This document shows positions 25,561 through 33,236 of a stretch of DNA of 64,000 bases, piece by piece. The notes under the pieces are model-generated. The model worked only from the letters and a program-made list of their open reading frames with translations. It did not search any database and was not told the DNA's origin. A program made the translations under genes and the position numbers. Source of the stretch: Melghirimyces algeriensis (GTDB lineage: Bacteria; Bacillota; Bacilli; Thermoactinomycetales; DSM-45169); the NCBI RefSeq assembly GCF_900182565.1, contig NZ_FXTI01000001.1, forward strand, positions 62,001 to 126,000, given 5' to 3'. The stretch's first letter is position 1; each line of letters begins with the position of its first letter.

Positions 25561-26122
25561 TTGCTTCTTTGATCAAGGCCAAACATTCCCGTGCCTTCCA
25601 ATAGGGCGTAAACAGTACACGGGAATGAGCCGGAGCGGGGTGGGCATTGATCTTCATCTCTTGGGCGTAATGGAGTGCCCGGTGCATGTGATAGTCATGG
25701 GTGACGACATAGATGTCCTGAATATGGTTCTTTTTCATAAGCGATCTGGAGAATCGGACGTTTTCTTCAGTGCTGGTGGATTGATCTTCAAGAATCAGAT
25801 CGTCCTGATCCACTCCCCGCTCTGTCAGATAGCGCTTCATACCCTCTGCCTCAGAGATTGCATCATCCCCGATCCCGCCGGATAGGATCAGTTTGTCCAC
25901 CTGATTTTGCTTGTACAGATCCAAGGCAACCTCCAAACGTTCTTCTAAAGCCCAACTGGGTTTGTCTCCCCACATGGCGGCTCCTAGAATCAGTGCCGCA
26001 TCGCGGGATTGGGAACCGGGTGCTGTGCCATCATATTGGGAAACGGAGAACCAAAGAGATCCTAAAATTCCTGTAATGATGAGAGCCAACCCCAATAGTG
26101 TTGCAATGATCCACCTTTTCAA
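25553..26122 (-). CDS. YdcF/SanA-family (DUF218) membrane-anchored protein
   Basis: 189 residues with one N-terminal membrane segment (about 4-26) and a DUF218 domain. AALILGAAMWGDKPSWALEERLEVALDLYKQNQVDKLILSGG is the core motif, and VVTHDYHMHRALHYAQEM the second conserved block. The family (YdcF, SanA, ElyC) is tied to envelope integrity and possibly binds a nucleotide or lipid carrier; the reaction is not established. Start ATG 26122 follows GGAGGG. Its promoter region carries an unexplained leftward terminator (26204-26247). Confidence 0.85.
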   Translation of the reverse strand: MKRWIIATLLGLALIITGILGSLWFSVSQYDGTAPGSQSRDAALILGAAMWGDKPSWALEERLEVALDLYKQNQVDKLILSGGIGDDAISEAEGMKRYLTERGVDQDDLILEDQSTSTEENVRFSRSLMKKNHIQDIYVVTHDYHMHRALHYAQEMKINAHPAPAHSRVLFTPYWKARECLALIKEAII

Positions 26123-26203
26123 TGATCAGCAACCCTCCCGAATAGTGTTTGAAACTTTTTCATTGTATCAAATGAAAGGTGAATCGGTGTCAGCCGTTTT
26201 TAT

Positions 26204-26247
26204 AAAAACAAAAAATAGCCCATTCAACCTACATGGTTGGCTGGGCT
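26204..26247 (-). terminator. Leftward terminator hairpin with no obvious gene before it
   Basis: Read leftward, AGCCCA-CAACC pairs with GGTTG-TGGGCT through a two-base internal loop, followed by A and six T. It sits upstream of the leftward ydcF-like gene, and the neighbour to the right is on the plus strand, so it must end a short leader or an unannotated small RNA. Bases 26123-26431 hold no other gene I can support. Confidence 0.6.
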
Positions 26248-26431
26248 GATGGGGATTGGGTGTACTACTGTACGCTATTAAGGGTACCTTATTTGGTAGG
26301 AGATTTCATCCGGTAATTGATACCAATGGCGGATGAGATTCGTCGTTGAGTTGTCATCCCATAGGACAAAGGTTACAATGCACTTTGGACGCAATCATCG
26401 ATTTTTGTCACAATGGAACAGGAGGCATACA

Positions 26432-26899
26432 ATGAAACCGGTACCTGTAAAGCAATCCCGAACCATTCGAACTTCCCTGGTATTACCGCCGGATACCAAT
26501 CATCATGGAACCATTTTTGGCGGAAAAGTGATGGCATATATTGATGAAGTGGCTGCGATTGCATCCATGCGCCATTCCAGAAGTCCGGTTGTAACAGCTT
26601 CCATCGACTCGGTGGACTTTCTTTCACCGGTAAAAGAAGGGGATATCATCAATGTGGAGGCGTTTGTTACCTGGACAGGGCGAACATCGATGGAGGTTTA
26701 TGTCAAGGTGATGTCCGAAAAAGGACCGGGTGGAGAAAAGCAATTGACCGCCACATCGTTTGTTACGATGGTAGCCATTGATAAAGATGGTCGACCGATT
26801 CCCGTCCCGCCGGTATTGCCAGAAACAGAGGAAGAGAAAGAGCTGAATCGGACAGCTGTTGAACGGCAGAGACAGCGGAAACAAAGAAAAGCAAAATAA
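26432..26899 (+). CDS. Acyl-CoA thioesterase (hotdog fold, YkhA type)
   Basis: 155-residue single hotdog domain. NHHGTIFGGKVMAYIDEVAAIASMRHS carries the catalytic Asn and Asp of the YciA/BFIT family, and VTASIDSVDFLSPVKEGDII follows. The C-terminal tail is highly charged (KELNRTAVERQRQRKQRKAK). It hydrolyses acyl-CoA to free acid and CoA in the cytoplasm. I start at ATG 26432, six bases after AGGAGG. The longer frame to 26333 adds 33 unconserved residues. Monocistronic. Confidence 0.92.
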   Translation: MKPVPVKQSRTIRTSLVLPPDTNHHGTIFGGKVMAYIDEVAAIASMRHSRSPVVTASIDSVDFLSPVKEGDIINVEAFVTWTGRTSMEVYVKVMSEKGPGGEKQLTATSFVTMVAIDKDGRPIPVPPVLPETEEEKELNRTAVERQRQRKQRKAK

Positions 26900-26910
26900 G
26901 TGGACAGAAA

Positions 26911-26935
26911 AAACCGGGTGATACACTCGGTTTTT
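26911..26935 (+). terminator. Terminator of the thioesterase gene
   Basis: AAACCG with GTG, and CAC with CGGTTT, form an interrupted stem followed by five T. Confidence 0.75.
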
Positions 26936-26981
26936 GCAATATTAAAATCTGATTTTTTCAAAAATTATTTTTATTAAGGGT

Positions 26982-27029
26982 AAAAAAAGCGGAGATAAAA
27001 TTGATGAGGATCTCCTCTCCGCTTTTTTT
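26982..27029. terminator. Bidirectional terminator
   Basis: Seven A, GCGGAGA, a loop, TCTCCGC and seven T. It closes the leftward glycan gene that stops at 27088 and can back up the thioesterase terminator. Confidence 0.85.
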
Positions 27030-27087
27030 ATTCGTTTTCCGTCGGTACCTATACGGAATCATTCTGGTTTACATATTGTATGACAAA

Positions 27088-27810
27088 CTATGACTTTTTG
27101 GGAGATAGCCATTGTTCTTTTGGAACCGGACGAAACGGTTTCGCCGGCACTCCTTTAACGATCATTTTGCTGGTGACATCATGGGTGACTACACTGCCAG
27201 CCGCAGCAAATCCTTCTTCATGAATGGTAATGCCGGGAAGAATGACCGCACCTGCCCCGATTCGTCCGCCTTTTTTGACACGAACGCCCTGAAAGGAAAC
27301 GGGGTGAGGGGATCGGGCGGCAAAAGGGTCATTTGATGTCACTACACAAGGAGCGATGAAAACATCATCACCAATGTCTGAAAAAGCTGTGATATAAACA
27401 TTGGTTTCAATTTTTACCCGACTACCGATCCGGGTATCATTTTCCACTGCCGCGCCCCGGCCAATGACCGTCTCTTCTCCGATTTCCACCCGCTCCCGTA
27501 TGGTGGATAAGTCTGCAACCAGACCGTTTTTTCCAATGATCGCTCCCCGATACAGGATACATCCACTGCCAATCTGTGTTCCTTCTTTGATGGTTGTGGG
27601 TGACTCAATGTTCTTTCGAATGGGTTGTTTTCCCAATACCGTATGATCTCCGATTTCCACCTGACCTTCAATGTGAACCCCCTCATGAATCACCACATGG
27701 GAACCGATTTTCACATGATCGCCAATAGTCACACGGGGACCAATGACGGAAAAACAGCCAATTTCCAATTCATTTCCCAGTTTTGCCTGGGGATCAATAT
27801 ATGGTTGCAT
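27088..27810 (-). CDS. Hexapeptide-repeat acyltransferase (WlbB/WbpD-like)
   Basis: 240 residues of left-handed beta-helix repeats from the first residues, e.g. IGDHVKIGSHVVIHEGVHIEGQ. Catalytic His is probably in the VVIHEG turn. The C-terminal SFQGVRVKKGGRIGAGAVILPGITI and VVTHDV blocks fit sugar N-acetyltransferases such as WlbB. Start ATG 27810 follows AAGGGG; an in-frame TTG 27831 is less likely. It overlaps the aminotransferase gene by 17 bases. With the aminotransferase and the divergent dehydrogenase it forms a WlbA/B/C-like set, suggesting N-acetylation of a 3-amino sugar nucleotide. Confidence 0.82.
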   Translation of the reverse strand: MQPYIDPQAKLGNELEIGCFSVIGPRVTIGDHVKIGSHVVIHEGVHIEGQVEIGDHTVLGKQPIRKNIESPTTIKEGTQIGSGCILYRGAIIGKNGLVADLSTIRERVEIGEETVIGRGAAVENDTRIGSRVKIETNVYITAFSDIGDDVFIAPCVVTSNDPFAARSPHPVSFQGVRVKKGGRIGAGAVILPGITIHEEGFAAAGSVVTHDVTSKMIVKGVPAKPFRPVPKEQWLSPKKS

Positions 27811-28927
27811 GGTGGCTTTCCCCTTTATCAAAGAATCGGGTAACGGCTTGGATCACGGTTTCTTGTTCAGATTCCGTCATTTCCGGAAAAAGAGGGAGTG
27901 CCAATGTGGTATTGGCGACCGATTCCGCTTGAGGAAGATCTGGGACTGGGTATTGGTCGGTCCACGCTTTCTGGTGATGCAAGGGGAGTGGATAATAGAT
28001 TCCACACCCGATTCCCGATTGGGTTAGCCAATTGTTTAATGCCTCGGCCTGTGAGGTGCGAACAATATACAGATGATAGACTGACTCTGCTTCAGAAGGA
28101 ATCCACTGCGGTTTTAACGGAAGTTTTTGAAACGCTTGATTGTATCGTTGAGCCAGTGTTCGCCGTTTTTGATTCCACGAAGGGAGATATTGGTTTTTTA
28201 CACGGAGAATGGCTGCCTGGATCTCATCTAAACGGCTGTTATAAGCAAATCGACAGTGATGATACTTTTTATAGCTTCCATGGGAACGGAGCAACCGGAT
28301 TTCTTCCATAAGCTCTGGGTCCGAAGTGACAATCATTCCGCCATCACCGCTTCCGCCCAAATTCTTGGTGGGATAAAAAGAAAAACATCCTGTATCTCCC
28401 CAAGATCCCACACCTTTCCCGGCAAACCGGGCACCAATCGCTTGACAGGCATCCTCCACCATCTTCAGTTGGTATTGTTGGGCAATGGAACGCAAAGCAG
28501 TCAGATCTGCCGGACATCCAAAGAGATGAACCGGGAGAATCGCTTTCGTGTTGTCTGTAATCGACTGTTCTACCTGATTCGGGTCCAGATTGTATGTTTG
28601 GGGATCGATGTCCACCAATACCGGTTGGGCTCCGGTTTGAATGATGGCCTCCACGGTTGCAAAAAACGTGTAAGGAGATGTGATCACTTCGTCTCCTTTG
28701 CCGATCCCCAGTGCTCTAAGAGAAAGAAATAACGCATCCGTTCCGCTGTTTACGGCTACTGCATAAGAGGTACCACACGTTTTGGCGATTTCTGATTCCA
28801 GCGCCTCCACATGTTCACCAAGAACAAATCGACTGCTTTCCAAAACGTGATCCACTGCTTTTGCAATATCCTTCTTTAATGTTTGGTGTTGTCTCCGTAT
28901 ATCCATTAACGGAATCAACTTCGTCAT
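27794..28927 (-). CDS. DegT/DnrJ/EryC1 sugar aminotransferase
   Basis: 377-residue PLP enzyme that aminates a keto-sugar nucleotide. Motifs are YAVAVNSGTDALFLSLRALGIGKGDEVITSPYTFFATVEAI near the N-terminus, VEDACQAIGARF (PLP-pyridine Asp) and FSFYPTKNLGGSGDGG with the internal aldimine Lys. ATG 28927 follows GGAGGATG closely. The gene is divergent from a Gfo/Idh/MocA dehydrogenase and overlaps an acetyltransferase, as expected for making a di-acetamido sugar for a surface glycan. Confidence 0.92.
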   Translation of the reverse strand: MTKLIPLMDIRRQHQTLKKDIAKAVDHVLESSRFVLGEHVEALESEIAKTCGTSYAVAVNSGTDALFLSLRALGIGKGDEVITSPYTFFATVEAIIQTGAQPVLVDIDPQTYNLDPNQVEQSITDNTKAILPVHLFGCPADLTALRSIAQQYQLKMVEDACQAIGARFAGKGVGSWGDTGCFSFYPTKNLGGSGDGGMIVTSDPELMEEIRLLRSHGSYKKYHHCRFAYNSRLDEIQAAILRVKNQYLPSWNQKRRTLAQRYNQAFQKLPLKPQWIPSEAESVYHLYIVRTSQAEALNNWLTQSGIGCGIYYPLPLHHQKAWTDQYPVPDLPQAESVANTTLALPLFPEMTESEQETVIQAVTRFFDKGESHHATIY

Positions 28928-28987
28928 CCTCCTTTCCTTAACAGCCTATGTAAGTCAGCAGAAATGGAGAATATAGGAGGTAAGAAA

Positions 28988-29968
28988 ATGAAAGGGACAA
29001 ATGTTCAGGTTTCTTTGATCGGAAGCGGGTTTATGGGAGAGAATCATCTTCGACATCTGATTGCATTTCCGGATGTGACAGTGGTTGGTGTGTATGATCG
29101 TCTTGCTTCCCAAGCAGAAAGGATTGCACAAAAGTATGGAGTTCCTGCTGCCCCTGAGTTGGAACCATTGTTAAAGAAATCGGATGCCGTTGTCGTTTGT
29201 GTTCCTACCACGGCCCATTACGAGGTGGTATCCCATGCCATTCAATGCGGATGCCATGTTTTTGTTGAAAAGCCTTTTATGCATACGCTGAAAGAAGCGG
29301 AAGCGATTGATCAATTGGCGAAAACCCATCAAATACAGGTACAGGTGGGGCATGTGGAGCGGTTTCATCCTGTGGTTCGGAAGCTTTTGGAATCGGTTCG
29401 GATGGACCGGTTGGTGATGGCGGAATTTTATCGATATGTTCCCTTGAAGAAAAATCTGGATGTGGATGTTTTGCTTGCCTTAATGGTACATGACCTTGAT
29501 TTGATGCTGGCATGTTCCTCCCGGATGCATGCCCGGCCGCAAAAAATCCTGGGGTCTGGAATGGTGGTACACCCTGAAGAGATGAACCGCGGACTGGCGG
29601 ATCATGGACTGATTCAAGTGCAGTTTGATCGACCGTTTACAGCGGTGATTCACGCTGTCCGAACGGGGGCGCTTAAAAAGCGGGAGATCATTCTGACAGA
29701 AACCGACCAGACATGGGTAGCTGACCTTTTAGATCAGCAGTTGCATCAATATACCCGGAAAGGATTGTATTCCGATGAAGTGGAGCATCGGACCGTGGAT
29801 ATTTTGCCGAAAAACCCTCTTCAAGAAGAGATGCGTCATTTTATTGATATTGTGAAAGTCAATCAAAAACCTGAAGTTCCTTTGCAGGATGGTTGGGAAG
29901 TGATGAAAATGATTGAACAGATCCGTTCTGTTTGGAATCTTCAATCCATTCATGATAATAAACATTAG
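28988..29968 (+). CDS. Gfo/Idh/MocA-family oxidoreductase (WlbA-like)
   Basis: 326 residues. N-terminal Rossmann fold with VSLIGSGFMGENHLRHL and the diagnostic VFVEKPFMHTLKEAEAID (EKP catalytic Lys, about 90). GHVERFHPVV follows. The likely reaction is NAD-dependent oxidation of a sugar nucleotide to a 3-keto form, feeding the aminotransferase across the divergent promoter. I use ATG 28988, seven bases after AGGAGG, not ATG 28964. The CgeB-like gene begins 10 bases after its stop. Confidence 0.9.
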   Translation: MKGTNVQVSLIGSGFMGENHLRHLIAFPDVTVVGVYDRLASQAERIAQKYGVPAAPELEPLLKKSDAVVVCVPTTAHYEVVSHAIQCGCHVFVEKPFMHTLKEAEAIDQLAKTHQIQVQVGHVERFHPVVRKLLESVRMDRLVMAEFYRYVPLKKNLDVDVLLALMVHDLDLMLACSSRMHARPQKILGSGMVVHPEEMNRGLADHGLIQVQFDRPFTAVIHAVRTGALKKREIILTETDQTWVADLLDQQLHQYTRKGLYSDEVEHRTVDILPKNPLQEEMRHFIDIVKVNQKPEVPLQDGWEVMKMIEQIRSVWNLQSIHDNKH

Positions 29969-29978
29969 GGGGAGTCTT

Positions 29979-31574
29979 ATGAAATGGTATTATTTGGAAA
30001 AAATACCCCATTATATCGAGACCCTTCCTTCAGGCTTCCGGGAAAATAAGATTCCCTTGACGCTTCCCAAATGGAATCTTACCCCTAGCGGATTGGCGGA
30101 ACATTTCAAGCGTTCACAGCCGGATATTGTTTTGACCAGCGGTTGGACTCCCTTTCTGCGTGAACCCTATTTTAAGGTGGTTCGGCAGTACTGTCAGGAT
30201 AAAAACCGTCTTCATATCTACTGGTCGACGGAAGATCCAATCCATACAGAGACCTGGGGAACGTATGTAATGGAGGTTGGAAAACCGGACCTGGTGTTTA
30301 CCCATGCGTTGAATGCGCCAATGATGTATCGGCAAATGGGGATTCCAACGTACTATCTTCCATTTGCCTGCAATCCCAAAATTCACCGAACGATACCGCT
30401 TCGACCGAAGCTTCAATCCGATATTGCGCTGGTTGCCAACTTCTCCATGGTAACCATGGAAAGTTGGCGTATTCACAGTTTACGGATTCTTTTGGAGCCT
30501 TTATTGAAGGAAGGTCGTTCCGTCACCATCTGGGGAAAGGGATGGAAGGAAGAAAAGAAGCAGCTTCCCTTTCGTATTCCGGATGAATCGATTCGGGGAC
30601 CGTTAAATTATCATCATGTGGCTTATGTTTATGCTTCTTCCAAAATCATTTTGGGAATCCAAAACCACCAGCAACTGTTGACGCGAAGAACATGGGAGTC
30701 GCTTGGAACGGGTGGATTTCTGCTCACCAACCATACTTCAGCCATCCTCCGGCATTTCACTCCCGGTGTACATCTGGTGACCAGTAAAAGTCCGGAAGAA
30801 ACCCGGACATTGGTCAATCAGTACTTGAAAATGGAAAGCCGGCGAAGAACAATTGCCAAGCAAGGGCAAAGGGAAGTTCATCAACACCATACCTATGCCC
30901 ATCGGGTAAGAGAGATGAAGAAAATCGCCTCCGAGGTTTTGGAGACAAAAAGAAAAGGGAAGACTTCGTTTCTTTTGCCTTCATTGCTAAAACGGGAAAT
31001 TCGTCCCGTGCAGGCAGTTACCTTCCCCCAAACGCCCAGGGTGCAGGGATCTTATTTGAAAGTGGAACGGACGGAATCCTCCGATTGCAAGGTTTTTCTG
31101 TGGTTTCCGCTGCATGAAGAGGGACATCCCAATCTGGATGTCGATTCCGCTGAATTAAAACTGTTTGTTGCCAATCGCCCGAAAGGAAATCTCCGTCTGC
31201 AATGTGCTCCCATTCTCTCATCTCGGAATCGGGAAAGCGTACAAACGCCAAGAATCTCAAAAGAGTCGTCTCAGGAAGTCCCGATTCCGGTCCCCGCCAA
31301 TGAAAGGGATTCATATCGAAAACAGATGACTACGTTGATGCTCACTTCTGTGATAAGGGATTGGATTCAAAGGAAGCGTTCAGAGATCGGTCTTTGTCTG
31401 TTCATTTATCCCGAAGACCGGGGTATGGTCCAACTCTTGGGAACAGAAAAGCCTCACGGCCATCCCTTGTCCGGATTGGTACACTACCGAAGGTTTATGC
31501 CCCGACTGGAGATCGTCTATCGGAAAAAGAGAAACATAGACCAACCCGCTGTTTGGAACGGGTTCAAGGAATAA
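29979..31574 (+). CDS. CgeB-like spore glycosyltransferase, paralogue 1
   Basis: 531 residues. The first about 330 form a GT-B glycosyltransferase of the CgeB/YkvP spore-maturation family: YWSTEDPIHTETWGTYV, PDLVFTHALNAPMMYRQMGIPTYYLPFACNPKIHR, SIWGKGW-like TIWGKGWKEE, and KIILGIQNHQQLLTRRTWESLGTGGFLLTNH with the catalytic-site Glu region. A beta-rich C-terminal extension (about 350-515) has no family I recognise. ATG 29979 follows GGGGGAG. The paralogue at 34419 shares the full architecture. CgeB acts late in sporulation on the outermost spore layer; the glycan and acceptor here are unknown. Confidence 0.88.
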   Translation: MKWYYLEKIPHYIETLPSGFRENKIPLTLPKWNLTPSGLAEHFKRSQPDIVLTSGWTPFLREPYFKVVRQYCQDKNRLHIYWSTEDPIHTETWGTYVMEVGKPDLVFTHALNAPMMYRQMGIPTYYLPFACNPKIHRTIPLRPKLQSDIALVANFSMVTMESWRIHSLRILLEPLLKEGRSVTIWGKGWKEEKKQLPFRIPDESIRGPLNYHHVAYVYASSKIILGIQNHQQLLTRRTWESLGTGGFLLTNHTSAILRHFTPGVHLVTSKSPEETRTLVNQYLKMESRRRTIAKQGQREVHQHHTYAHRVREMKKIASEVLETKRKGKTSFLLPSLLKREIRPVQAVTFPQTPRVQGSYLKVERTESSDCKVFLWFPLHEEGHPNLDVDSAELKLFVANRPKGNLRLQCAPILSSRNRESVQTPRISKESSQEVPIPVPANERDSYRKQMTTLMLTSVIRDWIQRKRSEIGLCLFIYPEDRGMVQLLGTEKPHGHPLSGLVHYRRFMPRLEIVYRKKRNIDQPAVWNGFKE

Positions 31575-31593
31575 ATCGAAGACATGACCCATT

Positions 31594-31625
31594 CAAGCCC
31601 TGGATACAGTGGCTTGTTTTTATTT
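31594..31625 (+). terminator. Terminator after the first CgeB-like gene
   Basis: CAAGCC and GGCTTG flank an inner CTG-GATA-CAG, followed by TTTTTATTTTT. Confidence 0.85.
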
Positions 31626-31680
31626 TTGGATAGATTTGTAGGCCATCAATGCTTTTGCTCTTTTCTTCACTTTCACCCAT

Positions 31681-31708
31681 ACCACATCCGATCGACTCAC
31701 ATATTCTA
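31681..31708 (+). promoter_or_regulatory. Candidate sigma-K promoter
   Basis: ACC (31681-31683), exactly 16 bases, then CATATTCTA (31700-31708), matching the mother-cell sigma-K consensus AC-N16-CATAnnnTA. It lies 40 bases before the first DUF2642-like gene and after a terminator, so it would drive the five-gene group 31748-35975 late in sporulation. Confidence 0.6.
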
Positions 31709-31747
31709 TGAATCAATGGAATTCCAATGAAAGGTAGGTTGAATAAT

Positions 31748-32050
31748 GTGAGAGCAAAATTTTTCTTCTGGTGTAAGAAGTTGTTACTGGATCTGCTGTG
31801 CCGTGTACGTGAGCTGGAAAGGCAAATGGCCGAAGTACAGGAACGGCTGGAGCTGACCCGTGCCGGTGATTTTGCGCGTTTACAGGAGCTCTTCCAGAGT
31901 CTCTTAAACAATGTTGTCACCATCTTTACCCCTTTTGGAGATGTGACGGGAGAAGTTACCAATGTTGGTGAGGATTTCGTGGAGCTGGAATCAGGTGGAG
32001 ATATCATCCTGGTTCCATATGCAAATATCACATTTGTTAATCCAGCGTAA
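31748..32050 (+). CDS. Small DUF2642-like protein with coiled-coil N-terminus
   Basis: 100 residues from GTG 31748, nine bases after AGGTAGG; ATG 31727 has no ribosome site. The N-terminal half is helical and probably coiled (LLCRVRELERQMAEVQERLEL). The C-terminal half, VTIFTPFGDVTGEVTNVGEDFVELES through ITFVNP, is a small beta domain like DUF2642 spore proteins. The next gene has the same beta domain. It is first in a sigma-K-type operon with sugar epimerases and a CgeB-like enzyme, so a spore surface role is likely. Confidence 0.7.
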   Translation: MRAKFFFWCKKLLLDLLCRVRELERQMAEVQERLELTRAGDFARLQELFQSLLNNVVTIFTPFGDVTGEVTNVGEDFVELESGGDIILVPYANITFVNPA

Positions 32051-32064
32051 GGAGGAATGAAAAA

Positions 32065-32262
32065 ATGCGAATAGGGGAACGACTTCAGGATTTTATTGGT
32101 CAAACCATACAGGTTTTTACGGCAGACGGAATGATTGAAGGACAGTTGACGTCGGCAACAGATCTCTCTATCACCATCGTGGCACCTCTTCCACCGGGAT
32201 ATGGACCCCCGACAACGATTGTGATTATCATTCAGACGATTTTTTATATTCGTATCCCTTAA
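32065..32262 (+). CDS. Small DUF2642-like protein
   Basis: 65 residues, essentially one beta domain: IGQTIQVFTADGMIEGQLTSATDLSITIV, a PLPPGYGPPTT loop and a closing IFYIRIP. It is a paralogue of the C-terminal half of the preceding gene. Start ATG 32065 follows AAGGAGGAATG; 14 bases separate the genes. Likely spore-associated by context. Function unknown. Confidence 0.75.
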   Translation: MRIGERLQDFIGQTIQVFTADGMIEGQLTSATDLSITIVAPLPPGYGPPTTIVIIIQTIFYIRIP

Positions 32263-32282
32263 ACGAAGAAGGTGATGAAGCA

Positions 32283-33203
32283 ATGATCTTGGTAACGGGT
32301 GCGGCAGGATATATGGGGTCAGCTCTGGTTCACGCTTTATCCCGCAAAAAGAAACCCGTCCGTGCTGTAGATAACTTTACAACTGGAACTCTTCGGAAGG
32401 TGAATGACTCTCCGGTATGGGAAAAAGACTTCACATCGTTGACAGATGTAAAAGAGATGGTTCAGGGAGTTACCACCATTGTTCATCTGGGAGCGATCAG
32501 CGATATCACCCAATGCCAAAATCATCCCAAAGAGGCGTTGTTGACCAATGTCTTGTCAGTCAAATATTTGATTGATGAGGGTGTAAACGCAGGGGTTCAA
32601 AAGATCATCTTTCCATCCTCATTTGCCGTCTATGATCCGGACAGCACGACGATTACAGAAGAGACAACCATTCAGCCACAAAACTACTATGGACAGATGA
32701 AATGGTGGGCGGAAGAACTTCTGAAGGCAGAACAGAGAAAAGGAACGCTTGACACCATCATTTTCCGCCAGTCCAATATATGCGGGAAAGGACTGGTTTC
32801 CAAACGTACGGTTTTGGAAGCATTCTGCCGGTCCCTGTTGGAAAACCGGGAGATCCGTATTCATGGCTCCGGAAAGCAAGTGCGCAACTTTATCCACTTG
32901 GAGGATGCGATTGAAGCATATCTTCAGGCGATTGATACACCGGTTACAGGGGTCTGGAATCTGGCAGGGGAAGAGACGTATTCGATTCGGCAGTTGGCTC
33001 AGCTGGTCAATCAAGTCGGAGAAGAAAGGCTAGGCCGAACGGTGCGGGTGATTACGGATCCAAACGCACAAACAGGACATGAGCGGGAACCGCAGGATAT
33101 CACATGTGATCTTCATCGATTAAAAGAATTGTTGAATCACCGTCCCATGTGGACTGTAAAAGAAACCATTCATCAACTGCTCAATCAAAAGCAGACTCGT
33201 TAA
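32283..33203 (+). CDS. NAD-dependent epimerase/dehydratase (extended SDR)
   Basis: 306 residues. NAD-binding GAAGYMGS (about 6-13), Ser in FPSSFAVYD and the catalytic YxxxK in YYGQMKWWAEE (about 139-149) identify an extended short-chain dehydrogenase of the GalE/RmlB type. FRQSNICGKG and GSGKQVRNFIHLEDAIEAYLQA fit sugar nucleotide substrates. Start ATG 32283 follows AAGGTGATG. It lies 33 bases before the SQD1-like gene and is probably a second step on the same sugar nucleotide. Exact substrate unknown. Confidence 0.88.
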   Translation: MILVTGAAGYMGSALVHALSRKKKPVRAVDNFTTGTLRKVNDSPVWEKDFTSLTDVKEMVQGVTTIVHLGAISDITQCQNHPKEALLTNVLSVKYLIDEGVNAGVQKIIFPSSFAVYDPDSTTITEETTIQPQNYYGQMKWWAEELLKAEQRKGTLDTIIFRQSNICGKGLVSKRTVLEAFCRSLLENREIRIHGSGKQVRNFIHLEDAIEAYLQAIDTPVTGVWNLAGEETYSIRQLAQLVNQVGEERLGRTVRVITDPNAQTGHEREPQDITCDLHRLKELLNHRPMWTVKETIHQLLNQKQTR

Positions 33204-33236
33204 ACCGTGGATATTGATGCAAGGAGGATAAGAAGT

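Noticed and set aside
28964..28987. Earlier ATG for the Gfo/Idh/MocA gene
   Set aside because: The in-frame ATG 28964 lies before the ribosome site AGGAGG, which is well placed for ATG 28988.
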